DNA of 64,000 nt, from positions 186,001 through 250,000 of the forward strand of contig CALOAN010000053.1 of NCBI GenBank assembly GCA_942491345.1, read 5' to 3'. The stretch is from JAHEEL01 sp942491345 (GTDB lineage Bacteria > Actinomycetota > Acidimicrobiia > Spongiisociales > UBA5794). Under the pieces are notes generated by a model, which was given only the letters and a program-made list of their open reading frames with translations, did no database searches and was not told where the DNA came from. Position numbers and translations under genes: made by a program. Positions 52,445 through 59,958 of the stretch are shown here, piece after piece (positions within the stretch are counted from its first letter, which is position 1; each line of letters opens with the position of its first letter).

Positions 52445-52753
52445 CTACGAGTCGAGCGGACGCCACCACTGGCCGGCCTGGCGTTCCGGGTTCTCATCGT
52501 CGGAGAAACGCCGGGCGGTGGTCTTGAAGGCCTGGAACTCGGCGTTGAGGCGGTACTCGTCTGGGATCGCTGCAAGCCAACCTTCGACCGCTTCGGACAC
52601 TTCCTCTTCGGTCCGATAGGCCGGCTCGATCTCCTTGACGATACGAACCGGGGCGGACGCGAGATAGACCACGGCCCCGAAGCCGATGTCATCACTGCCG
52701 GTGAGATCCCATTCGACCAGCAGAGGCCTTCTCGTCATCCACGGCAATCGCAC
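52445..52753 (-). CDS. uncharacterised small protein
   Basis: 102 residues. GTG start at 52753 preceded by GGAGG five nt away: MRLPWMTRRPLLVEWDLTGS, then GFGAVVYLASAPVRIVKEIE and a C-terminal FQAFKTTARRFSDDENPERQ. Soluble, no signal, no cysteine motif. Family not recognised. Convergent with the 51893 gene across a 114-bp spacer with nothing notable. The 288-bp spacer upstream (52754-53041) holds no gene I can support. Confidence 0.62.
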   Translation of the reverse strand: MRLPWMTRRPLLVEWDLTGSDDIGFGAVVYLASAPVRIVKEIEPAYRTEEEVSEAVEGWLAAIPDEYRLNAEFQAFKTTARRFSDDENPERQAGQWWRPLDS

Positions 52754-53041
52754 TTCACCCTCCGATCCGGACCCTGACGGTAGCTGCCCAGCTCGGTAGG
52801 ATCGGCGGCGGCGCACCCGGCGAAAGCTTCGGGATTCCTCACAAGCTTCCCGACGCTTCCTTTCCGTTGGGTGCGCCATCCTCGTTGGCGGGCGCGAGCG
52901 CCCGGGAGCTTCCGCACGCCCTGACCAGCCCCGAGAGCGGTGCGTACTGCCAGCGGCGCCACCTGCGTTCGGGAGCATATGCTCCCTCAATCCGACCCTG
53001 GACTCGCCGATAGTCTCACCAACAACGGGAGGACGGCGACA

Positions 53042-53335
53042 ATGGCCGCCAACGCGCACGTTCCGAGCCGGCGACGCTACATGCCGCACGCCATTTGGGC
53101 CGCGATGGTGATCGTGCCGTTCTTGTTTGTTCTGGTCTCGGTGTTCCAGACCGAGATTGGCCCGGGCGAATGCAGCGGCATCGGATGGGGTTGCGAACTC
53201 TCGGGAGCGGACGGGGCCGGGATTGTCCTCATCTTCCTCGGGATTCCCGCTCTCGTCGTTCTGCTTGTGGGGCATCTGGTGATCGGTCTCGTTCAATGGC
53301 TGCGCGGACGATCATCCGTGGCTCAACAGAGCTAG
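53042..53335 (+). CDS. uncharacterised small two-helix membrane protein
   Basis: 97 residues from MAANAHVPSRRRYMPHAIW. Helices IWAAMVIVPFLFVLVSVF and IVLIFLGIPALVVLLVGHLVIGLV; between them an extracytoplasmic loop with two Cys (GECSGIGWGCELSG) that could pair. GGGAGG lies 9 nt before the ATG. An open frame extends upstream to 52940, but the ribosome site favours this start. Family not recognised. Confidence 0.66.
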   Translation: MAANAHVPSRRRYMPHAIWAAMVIVPFLFVLVSVFQTEIGPGECSGIGWGCELSGADGAGIVLIFLGIPALVVLLVGHLVIGLVQWLRGRSSVAQQS

Positions 53336-53722
53336 CCCCGCTCGACCCTCCTTGAATGCCCGCCGTTGGGGGACGCGGTCCCAGGCCTGGCGAGATCCGA
53401 GTCGGAGCCCGGGTGCCGCTTCAACCGCTCCGCCGCTCACCCGCGTACAATTGATGTCGGCGCATCCGGCGGCGTGCCTTCCCAGGTACATCATTCCTCC
53501 GCTGGGTGCGCCGCAGATCCTCGGCCGCAATGCCTCCCGGCCGCAATCCTCGTTCTCCCACGGGATCTTCCTGATGCTCGTCGGGAACGCCTGCTCACGA
53601 TCCCCGGCGACTCCCCTGGTTCGGTCGCGTGGCCACCTGCTGTCGCATTCATGCGTGGGCATTGAGTCTCCCGGCGGTCGATTCAGGAACCTCAACCGAT
53701 CCGCACCGCGTAGGATCGAGAT
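53336..53722. other. 387-bp spacer with no supportable gene
   Basis: Several ORFs cross it in both directions, but all are Arg/Cys/Ser-rich shadow-type translations with no recognisable domain. The only structure noted is a direct repeat CGGCCGCAAT (two copies near 53520-53550). The last 12 bp are the promoter of the OmdA-like gene. Confidence 0.5.
53711..53722 (+). promoter_or_regulatory. leaderless-type -10 of the OmdA-like gene
   Basis: TAGGAT (53711-53716), CGAGAT, then the GTG start at 53723. No ribosome site. Confidence 0.5.
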
Positions 53723-53959
53723 GTGGCACAGCGTCCCGAACAACAGATGCCGGACGATGTCCGCGCGGAGCTCGAAGAGCACGGGTTGATCGACCTCTAT
53801 CAAGAGCGCCCGTTCTATCAACGGAACGACTATCTCGCCTGGATCGGGCGCGCAGCAAGGATCGAGACCCGCCGCAAGCGTATCGAGCAGATGCTCGACG
53901 AGCTGGCGCAGGGCGGCGTCTACATGAAGATGGACCACCCGGCGAGTCGGCGGACCTAG
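53723..53959 (+). CDS. YdeI/OmpD-associated (OmdA) domain protein, short form
   Basis: 78 residues starting GTG: MAQRPEQQMPDDVRAELEEHG. The core YQRNDYLAWIGRAARIETRRKRIEQMLDELAQGGVYMKM matches the C-terminal helical OmdA motif (bacteriocin-protection/YdeI family). Here it is a stand-alone domain, whereas YdeI proteins carry an extra N-terminal DUF1801-type part. Shares its last 4 bp, CTAG, with the convergent regulator at 53956. Function unknown. Confidence 0.75.
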   Translation: MAQRPEQQMPDDVRAELEEHGLIDLYQERPFYQRNDYLAWIGRAARIETRRKRIEQMLDELAQGGVYMKMDHPASRRT

Positions 53960-54243
53960 GGGCGCTCGGCGAGGATACGCAGGAGAGCTCCAACCTCGAG
54001 GTGGTCCTCGAGGGCGTGCCGGAGCGGCAGGTCGGCGTTCACCTGGTAGTGATTCCGCCTTCCGACGCGCTCGTGCGATATGTAGCCGGCCTCCTCGAGC
54101 TCGGCGACGATCCTCTGGGTCGCTCGTTCGGTGATCTGAACCTGTTCGGCCACCTCGCGCAATCGCACGTCAGGATTCTCGGCAATGCAGAGCAGGACGT
54201 GAGAGTGGTTGGTGAGGAAGGTCCAGCTGGCTGTGCTCGACAT
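53956..54243 (-). CDS. winged-helix regulator of the antiporter island (paralogue 2)
   Basis: 95 residues from MSSTASWTFLTNHSHVLLCIAE. The MarR/ArsR-type winged helix PDVRLREVAEQVQITERATQRIVAELEEAGYISHERVGRRNHYQV is strongly similar along its length to the protein at 61892. No cysteine pair or sensory domain. Follows the last Mrp gene by 35 bp on the same strand, but TATGAT ends 6 nt before its ATG, so it also has a leaderless promoter. The shared 18-bp motif (54254-54271) lies over that promoter, suggesting autoregulation. An ATG at 54270 is a possible longer start. Confidence 0.85.
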   Translation of the reverse strand: MSSTASWTFLTNHSHVLLCIAENPDVRLREVAEQVQITERATQRIVAELEEAGYISHERVGRRNHYQVNADLPLRHALEDHLEVGALLRILAERP

Positions 54244-54255
54244 CGAGCCATCATA
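54244..54255 (-). promoter_or_regulatory. leaderless-type -10 of regulator 2
   Basis: On the minus strand TATGAT (54250-54255), GGCTCG, then the ATG. Overlaps the shared motif by two bases. Confidence 0.5.
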
Positions 54256-54271
54256 CGTCATTGCATACATG
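54254..54271. promoter_or_regulatory. shared 18-bp motif, copy 2
   Basis: TACGTCATTGCATACATG. Matches the motif at 61844-61861 in 15 of 18 positions on the plus strand. It overlaps the -10 of regulator 2 and lies between it and the end of the Mrp operon. Candidate operator for one or both paralogous regulators. Confidence 0.55.
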
Positions 54272-54278
54272 AATCGGT

Positions 54279-55139
54279 CTACCGGTGCCCGCCTGCCTGC
54301 GCGGACGCGGGGTCTCCTCCGAATGCCTCGATGATCTTCGATTCCATTGTGATGATGCCCCGGACGGTGCTATCCGGATCTCGTGCGTCGAGAACGTGGA
54401 CGTACAAGTGGTGGTCATGGAGTTCGAGGGCGACCGTGCCCGGAGTGAACGAAAGCGAGTTCATGAGCAGCGTCACCTCGGTGCGCGTCAACGACCTCAG
54501 CGGTACCTCCAACACCGCAGGACGGATCTGGTCGGGGCGGAGGCGAAGGGCGAGGATCACGTCCCACGTCGAGACGGCCATCTGACCGATGAAGTAGACC
54601 ACAAACCGCCAGGCGGCCACAGGATGCGTGACGGCGCGGGGCCATCTCGGAGCGAAGCGCCGGAATGTGTATGCAATGCCGAAGGCCACAACCACGCCGC
54701 TCACGACCACGTTGGGCGCCACTGAGCCGAATGCCGCGACCCACACCAGGAACAACCACAGAGCGAGCATCGCAGTCGACCCTCTGACACGGATACTGGG
54801 AGTTGATTCGGCCGTCGGAAGCTCGACCTCGAGCTCAACGGTCGACGGAGCCCTCGGCGTTTCAGGATCGTGATAGCCGGCACGGGCCAGGAGGCTCATG
54901 CCTAGGGGACCCGAGAGGAACAGCAGCGCCACCACGACGAGCAGGATCAGCGCGCCTCCGACCGCCCCCGCCTCGATGCTCGCCGCGGTCGTGGTCGCGA
55001 TCACGCCGACCGTGGCCGCCTTCGTCGCAGCGTGCATACGGGTGAAGACATCCGGAAACCTGAGAAGGCCGAACGCGCCGAGCGCCATCAGCGCAGAGCC
55101 GACAACGACGAGCGAGCCTCCGACAACGTCGACCATCAT
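54279..55139 (-). CDS. fused Mrp antiporter subunits MnhG-MnhE
   Basis: 286 residues. The N-terminal ~95 are MnhG/PhaG: LVVVGSALMALGAFGLLRFPDVFTRMHAATKAATVG. After a ~30-residue acidic linker, residues ~125-286 are MnhE/PhaE: helices around LALWLFLVWVAAFGSVAPNVVVSG, then VTLLMNSLSFTPGTVALELHDHHLYVHVLDA. The two subunits are normally separate genes; here one frame runs through with no stop. Overlaps mnhF by 4 bp. Last structural gene of the operon. Confidence 0.88.
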   Translation of the reverse strand: MMVDVVGGSLVVVGSALMALGAFGLLRFPDVFTRMHAATKAATVGVIATTTAASIEAGAVGGALILLVVVALLFLSGPLGMSLLARAGYHDPETPRAPSTVELEVELPTAESTPSIRVRGSTAMLALWLFLVWVAAFGSVAPNVVVSGVVVAFGIAYTFRRFAPRWPRAVTHPVAAWRFVVYFIGQMAVSTWDVILALRLRPDQIRPAVLEVPLRSLTRTEVTLLMNSLSFTPGTVALELHDHHLYVHVLDARDPDSTVRGIITMESKIIEAFGGDPASAQAGGHR

Positions 55140-55399
55140 CGCTTCGTCTCCTCTTCGATGTACCTCGCCACGATGACCGTGCTGATGAACGCAGTCAGAA
55201 TGGCGACAACGAGAACAGCGAGATAGGTGGTGTCGCCGGTCGCCACGACATAGAGTCCGAGACCTCCGGCGCCGACAAAGAGCAGTGTGTCGAGTGCCAC
55301 CATCCGATCCGCCACCGATGGGCCGCGCACGACGCGAATCAAGGCAGCGAGTGCGGCGAGCACCAGCAAGACTCCCGAGACGGTGGTCGCGACGATCAT
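55136..55399 (-). CDS. mnhF: Mrp antiporter subunit MnhF
   Basis: 87 residues, three TM helices. The family motif RVVRGPSVADRMVALDTLLFVGAG is followed by YLAVLVVAILTAFISTVIVARYIE. Overlaps mnhD and mnhG-E by 4 bp each. Normal length. Confidence 0.93.
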   Translation of the reverse strand: MIVATTVSGVLLVLAALAALIRVVRGPSVADRMVALDTLLFVGAGGLGLYVVATGDTTYLAVLVVAILTAFISTVIVARYIEEETKR

Positions 55400-56868
55400 G
55401 GCGTCACCCCTTCGGGCATGGCAGCGACGATACCCTCGACGACAAGGTCGTTTGCGGCGCGCTCGGCATACGACACGATCGGCTCAGCGGCTACAGCAAT
55501 CACGAGGCTGACCGCAACGAGGGTTGCCGTCGCCAGGGCCATACCGCGGGGTGTGATGCGCCGCTCGGTCGTATTGGGTGTTCCCCAGAACACACCTGCC
55601 CAGATCTTCGTCATTGAGAAGAGCGTCAGCACACTCGCCACGAGAGAGACTGCCACGATGATCCACGCGCTCACGGCGAACCCGGCCTCAACCAACGCAA
55701 GCTTCCCCACAAACCCTGAGAACGGCGGGAACCCGGCAAGGCTGAGGGCCGCCGGGAGGAACAGCGCTGCGATGATGGGCGATCGGCGGGCAACCCCGTT
55801 GACGGCGTCGATCGCACCCGTTCCCTCCGATTCTTCGACGAGGCCACCAACGAGGAAGAGTGATGCCTTCACGATGATCTGGTGAACGATGAACACGATC
55901 GCTGCAGCGACACCTGCGACGGTCCCGAATCCGAGGCCCATGATCATGTAGCCGATCTGGCTCACGATGTGAAACGAGAGGATGCGCTTGATATCCGTCT
56001 GGGCAATAGCGCCGAGCACTCCGACGATCATGGTGAGGCCGGCGATGACGAGCATGAACGTCGACGGCCCATCGCTCGGGAACAGCAAGGTTTGCGTGCG
56101 AATGATGGCATACACGCCGATCTTGGTGAGCAGACCTGCGAACAGCGCTGTCACGGGCGTCGGAGCCACGGGGTAGGAGTCCGGCAGCCAGAAGAACAGC
56201 GGGAAGATGGCTGCCTTGATCCCGAATACCATGAACAGCAGCCATCCAAGCCCGCTTCGGAGGCCGGGAGCGACGGCGTCGAGGCGACCGGAAAGATCGG
56301 CGAGATTGACGGTTCCGGTTACGCCGTAGATGAGCCCAATAGCGATCAAGAACAGGGCTGAGGCGACAAGCCCGATGACGACATAGCTGATAGCGGGTCG
56401 CGTCTCCGTGCCGTCGGCCCGGTGGGTCAGGAGCACGTAGCTCGCGGTCAGCATGATCTCGAATGCAACGAACATCGTGAACAGATCGCCGGTCAGCAGT
56501 GCGAGCGCAACCCCCGCTCCGAGGATCTGGTATACGGCATGGAACCCTCGGAACTCCTCGTCGGTCGCCCTCTGGCTCACGGCGTAGACGAGCACGGCGA
56601 ACAGGGCAACCGTGGACGCAAGGAGCAGGAGCGCCGAGAAGCGGTCGGCGACCAGCTCGATGCCGAAGGGAGGTGTCCATCCACCGACCGCCACCACGAC
56701 GGCGCCGTCGCTGTCGACGACGACCAGCAGGAACGCAGCCACTGCGGCTGATGCGCCGCTCGCGGTCAAGCTGATGATGCGACGTCCGGCGATGCTGCGC
56801 CCAAGTGCCAACGCGAGGGCGCCGGAGAGGAGCGGAATGACGATCGGAAGGGTGGCCAGTGTCGTCAT
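55396..56868 (-). CDS. mnhD: Mrp antiporter subunit MnhD (NuoM/N-like)
   Basis: 490 residues, ~14 TMs, proton-translocating homologue of complex I subunits. Features: FMVFGIKAAIFPLFFWLPDSYPVAPTPVTALFAGLLTKIGVYA (with the conserved Lys), QTDIKRILSFHIVSQIGYMIMGLG, and SLAGFPPFSGFVGKLALVE. Works with MnhA in Na+/H+ exchange. Overlaps mnhC by 4 bp and mnhF by 4 bp. Confidence 0.94.
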   Translation of the reverse strand: MTTLATLPIVIPLLSGALALALGRSIAGRRIISLTASGASAAVAAFLLVVVDSDGAVVVAVGGWTPPFGIELVADRFSALLLLASTVALFAVLVYAVSQRATDEEFRGFHAVYQILGAGVALALLTGDLFTMFVAFEIMLTASYVLLTHRADGTETRPAISYVVIGLVASALFLIAIGLIYGVTGTVNLADLSGRLDAVAPGLRSGLGWLLFMVFGIKAAIFPLFFWLPDSYPVAPTPVTALFAGLLTKIGVYAIIRTQTLLFPSDGPSTFMLVIAGLTMIVGVLGAIAQTDIKRILSFHIVSQIGYMIMGLGFGTVAGVAAAIVFIVHQIIVKASLFLVGGLVEESEGTGAIDAVNGVARRSPIIAALFLPAALSLAGFPPFSGFVGKLALVEAGFAVSAWIIVAVSLVASVLTLFSMTKIWAGVFWGTPNTTERRITPRGMALATATLVAVSLVIAVAAEPIVSYAERAANDLVVEGIVAAMPEGVTP

Positions 56869-57227
56869 GGCTTCGCCTCCCTTCTGCGTGCGATCCTCAA
56901 GTCCTCGCGGTCGTCCTCGACCTCATCTGAGCCTTGCTCAGTCCACGATCGATAAGCGAGGGCAAGCAAGAAGGCGGTGATGCCGAACGTGATCACGATC
57001 GCCGTCAGCACGAGAGCCTGCTCGAGCGGATCCGAGTAGGGGCCGGCACTCGCTTCGTCAAGCAAAGGGGGCTCCCCCGGCGCGCCACCCGAACCGAGAA
57101 GAATGAGGTTGGCAGCGTGCGCGATCAGTCCCAGCCCCACGATGATGCGACTCAGCAGCCGTTGAAGAATGAGGTAGGTACCGGCGCCGAACAGGACTCC
57201 GGCCGTGATGGCAATGGTCCACGTCAT
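56865..57227 (-). CDS. mnhC: Mrp antiporter subunit MnhC (NuoK-like)
   Basis: 120 residues from MTWTIAITAGVLFGAGTYLILQ. LLSRIIVGLGLIAHAANLILLGSGG and DPLEQALVLTAIVITFGITAFLLALAYR match the NuoK-type fold with its conserved Glu. Starts at 57227, overlapping mnhB by 4 bp. A charged C-terminal tail of ~25 residues is longer than usual. Confidence 0.93.
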   Translation of the reverse strand: MTWTIAITAGVLFGAGTYLILQRLLSRIIVGLGLIAHAANLILLGSGGAPGEPPLLDEASAGPYSDPLEQALVLTAIVITFGITAFLLALAYRSWTEQGSDEVEDDREDLRIARRREAKP

Positions 57228-57652
57228 GAGGGATCCGATCCGAGCTTGAAGATTGCGGTTGTCACGAGCCCCACCACGACGATGTACACGCCGAGGTCGA
57301 AGGCGAGCAAGGTCGATACCTTGATGTCGCCGATGATCGGGACGGTCCATTGCGCGTACTCGTAGGTCAGGAAGGTCCCCCCGAACGCCAGCCCGATCAC
57401 GCCCGCCGCGATCGCAAGCACGAGGCCGACACCCATTGCGGTCTCTGGATCGAACGGAAAGGCCCGGCGCAGACCCCTTCTACCGAAGGAGAGGAACACC
57501 AGAAGGAACGCCGACGACGCGATCAGGCCACCGGCGAAGCCGCCGCCGGGAACATCGTGACCGACGACCAGGAGATAGACCGAGAAGAGCATCAGGGTCG
57601 GCACCATGGTCTGGGCGCCGGTCGCGAGGAGCGGTGAGAAGCGGATCTTCAT
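57224..57652 (-). CDS. mnhB: Mrp antiporter subunit MnhB
   Basis: 142 residues. PTLMLFSVYLLVVGHDVPGGGFAGGLIASSAFLLVFLSFGR is the typical MnhB motif; four TMs. Overlaps mnhA by 4 bp and mnhC by 4 bp. Confidence 0.94.
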   Translation of the reverse strand: MKIRFSPLLATGAQTMVPTLMLFSVYLLVVGHDVPGGGFAGGLIASSAFLLVFLSFGRRGLRRAFPFDPETAMGVGLVLAIAAGVIGLAFGGTFLTYEYAQWTVPIIGDIKVSTLLAFDLGVYIVVVGLVTTAIFKLGSDPS

Positions 57653-59913
57653 GAGGTTTCACTCCGCTCTCTACGCGCGCGCACGGGCCGAACGAGTGCC
57701 CCGATTCCAATACCCGCAGCAGCCAGCACCGTGATCTCGCCGAGGGTGTCGAGTGCACGGAAGTTCGTGAGAACGACGTTCACCACGTTCTTCCCTCCTG
57801 CGTCTGCAGCCCTCGCGATGTATTCGTCGGCAATCAAACGATCGGGCACGACCGTGGACGTTGCGAGCGCGGCCAAAACAACGACAATGCCTGCGAACAG
57901 GGCGACCGCAATTCTGGCACGGGGTGAGAGCGACCGTGGCTCCGCGCCGAACCGCCTAGGCAGCTTCGCAAGGACGAACGCAAACAGGCCAACCGTGAGT
58001 GTCTCGATGAGGAGTTGGGTCAGGGCCAGGTCCGGTGCGGAGAAGACGACATAGATGCCTGCAACGGCGTAGCCGACGACGCCGATCATGAGCGCTGCCG
58101 CCATGCGCCGTTGTACGCGGGTTGCGGCGATAGCACCGGAAGCAGCGATCACTCCGAGGACGACCTCGCTTGGTTGGTTCCACGCCGGCAAGGAGATCGA
58201 CGGATTCCAGGTGAACAGCCAGGTCGCTGCGGGCACCGCAAGCACAGATACGACAATCACAGCGAGGTACACGGGCAGCGATCCGTTCTGTACAACCCCG
58301 GTGACGGCATCGGCCGTTCGCACGAGCCCTCTGAGCGTTGCTGCGTAGACATCGGCCGCCCGCGGGAATAGCGTGCGCCGCGCCTCCGGGAAGAGCTCCG
58401 TCTGCCTCCCTCGCATGAGATAGAGCAACCCCCCTGCAATGACCACGATGGACGACACCGCCAGCGCAGCGGTAAAACCAGGCCACAGAACGAGTTTCAC
58501 ACTTTGACCGACGGCATCCTCCACCGCAGTGGCCAGCGGCCGGGGATCGATGCCGAATCCGACCGCCAGCAGCCCCAGGGTGACCGGTGCCAAGACCATG
58601 CTTGCCTTGGGTCGCGCGGCGGGCAACGGGCCGCTGCCGTCTGCGGAGCCGAACGCGCCGAACCACCAGCGTGCCGCATAGGCGACGGTGAGCGCAGACG
58701 ACGCGGCAATGACGGCGAGTGGCAGCCACTCTTCGGCTCCGATCAGCGTGTCAAACGCCGCTTCCTTCGTCACGAAACCCAGGAGCGGCGGGAGTCCGGC
58801 CATGGACCCGGCGGCGATCGCTCCGGCGACCGCAACAACCGGCATGCGGGCGCCGACACCCGACAGCTCCCCGATCTGCCTCGTCCCGGTGGCCTTGTCG
58901 ACAATGCCGACCACGAGGAACAGGGCTGCCTTGAACAGCGAATGCGCCACGAGCACGGCCAGAGCCGCGCCTGTGAATCCCAGCCCGATCAGCGCGGTCA
59001 TGAACCCGAGTTGGCTGACGGTCCCATAGGCCAGGAGGAGTTTCAGATCTCGCTGCCCAAGAGCGGTGATTGCGCCAAGCGCCATCGTGATGAGCCCGGT
59101 GGCGGTCACGACCCAGATCCAAAGCGAAGTCGTGGCGAATCCCGGAGCGAGCAGGAGCAGGAGCACGATTCCTGCCTTGACCATCGTGGCCGAGTGGAGG
59201 TACGCCGAGGCCGGCGTCGGCGCCGCCATGGCACCGGGTAGCCAGAAGTGGAACGGGAACTGGGCCGATTTCGTGAACGCCCCGAGGAATATGAGAACGA
59301 GGGCAACCAACACCATCGTCCCGGTCGGCGGGTCCGCCACGATGGTCGAGATGCGCGTCGTGCCGGATGCCATCGCCATGAGGACAAAACCGGCAAGCAT
59401 CGCGAGCCCGCCCGACGTCGTCACGAGAACCGCCTGGAGCGCCGATGCCCTGGCTTCAGCCTTCTCGTCGTCGAAGCCGATCAGAAGGTACGAAGCCACC
59501 GTGGTGATCTCCCAGAACACGAACAGGCCGAACAGTTCGTCAGATGCAACGACGCCGACCATGCCGGCTGTGAAGAGCGACATCTGGGCGAGGAACCGTG
59601 ATCGTCGTGAAGGGTCCGCAAAATACCCGGCGCTATACACAACGATCAGAGAGCCGATGCCCGCCACAATCGCCGTCAGGAGGAGCGCGAACGAGTCTGT
59701 CGATACGGCAATCGTGACGCCGAGGGATGGAATCCAGTCGATCGTCTCGTAGCCCCCCGGAGCCCAGCCGAATGCGATTGATGCGACCAAGAGGAGCTGG
59801 GCCGCGTACGGCACGGATGCAATCGGAACGATGGCGCGTGGAAATCGACCGCTGACACCCCAGATCAGGGGAATCACAGCGACGTAGGCGGCGATCGAAA
59901 GAATGAACAACAT
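57649..59913 (-). CDS. mnhA: Mrp antiporter subunit MnhA (NuoL-like, with MbhE-type C-terminus)
   Basis: 754 residues, ~20 TMs. The NuoL-like core (residues ~60-450) has FTKSAQFPFHFWLPGAMAAPTPASAYLHSATMVKAG and QRDLKLLLAYGTVSQLGFMTAL. The C-terminal third has the DUF4040/MbhE-type segment VVNVVLTNFRALDTLGEITVLAAAGIG. AGGA precedes the ATG. The gene lies 45 bp after the CPA2 antiporter with no hairpin between, so both are likely on one mRNA. Confidence 0.94.
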   Translation of the reverse strand: MLFILSIAAYVAVIPLIWGVSGRFPRAIVPIASVPYAAQLLLVASIAFGWAPGGYETIDWIPSLGVTIAVSTDSFALLLTAIVAGIGSLIVVYSAGYFADPSRRSRFLAQMSLFTAGMVGVVASDELFGLFVFWEITTVASYLLIGFDDEKAEARASALQAVLVTTSGGLAMLAGFVLMAMASGTTRISTIVADPPTGTMVLVALVLIFLGAFTKSAQFPFHFWLPGAMAAPTPASAYLHSATMVKAGIVLLLLLAPGFATTSLWIWVVTATGLITMALGAITALGQRDLKLLLAYGTVSQLGFMTALIGLGFTGAALAVLVAHSLFKAALFLVVGIVDKATGTRQIGELSGVGARMPVVAVAGAIAAGSMAGLPPLLGFVTKEAAFDTLIGAEEWLPLAVIAASSALTVAYAARWWFGAFGSADGSGPLPAARPKASMVLAPVTLGLLAVGFGIDPRPLATAVEDAVGQSVKLVLWPGFTAALAVSSIVVIAGGLLYLMRGRQTELFPEARRTLFPRAADVYAATLRGLVRTADAVTGVVQNGSLPVYLAVIVVSVLAVPAATWLFTWNPSISLPAWNQPSEVVLGVIAASGAIAATRVQRRMAAALMIGVVGYAVAGIYVVFSAPDLALTQLLIETLTVGLFAFVLAKLPRRFGAEPRSLSPRARIAVALFAGIVVVLAALATSTVVPDRLIADEYIARAADAGGKNVVNVVLTNFRALDTLGEITVLAAAGIGIGALVRPVRARRERSETS

Positions 59914-59958
59914 GGGGTCCTAGCAGTCCGCGCTGTTGGGGGTAAGTGGTTGGAGGCC

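Noticed and set aside
53312..53938. 208-codon minus-strand frame between the small membrane gene and regulator 2
   Set aside because: First part is the complement of the OmdA-like gene and the remainder is Cys/Arg-rich with no domain; no ribosome site.
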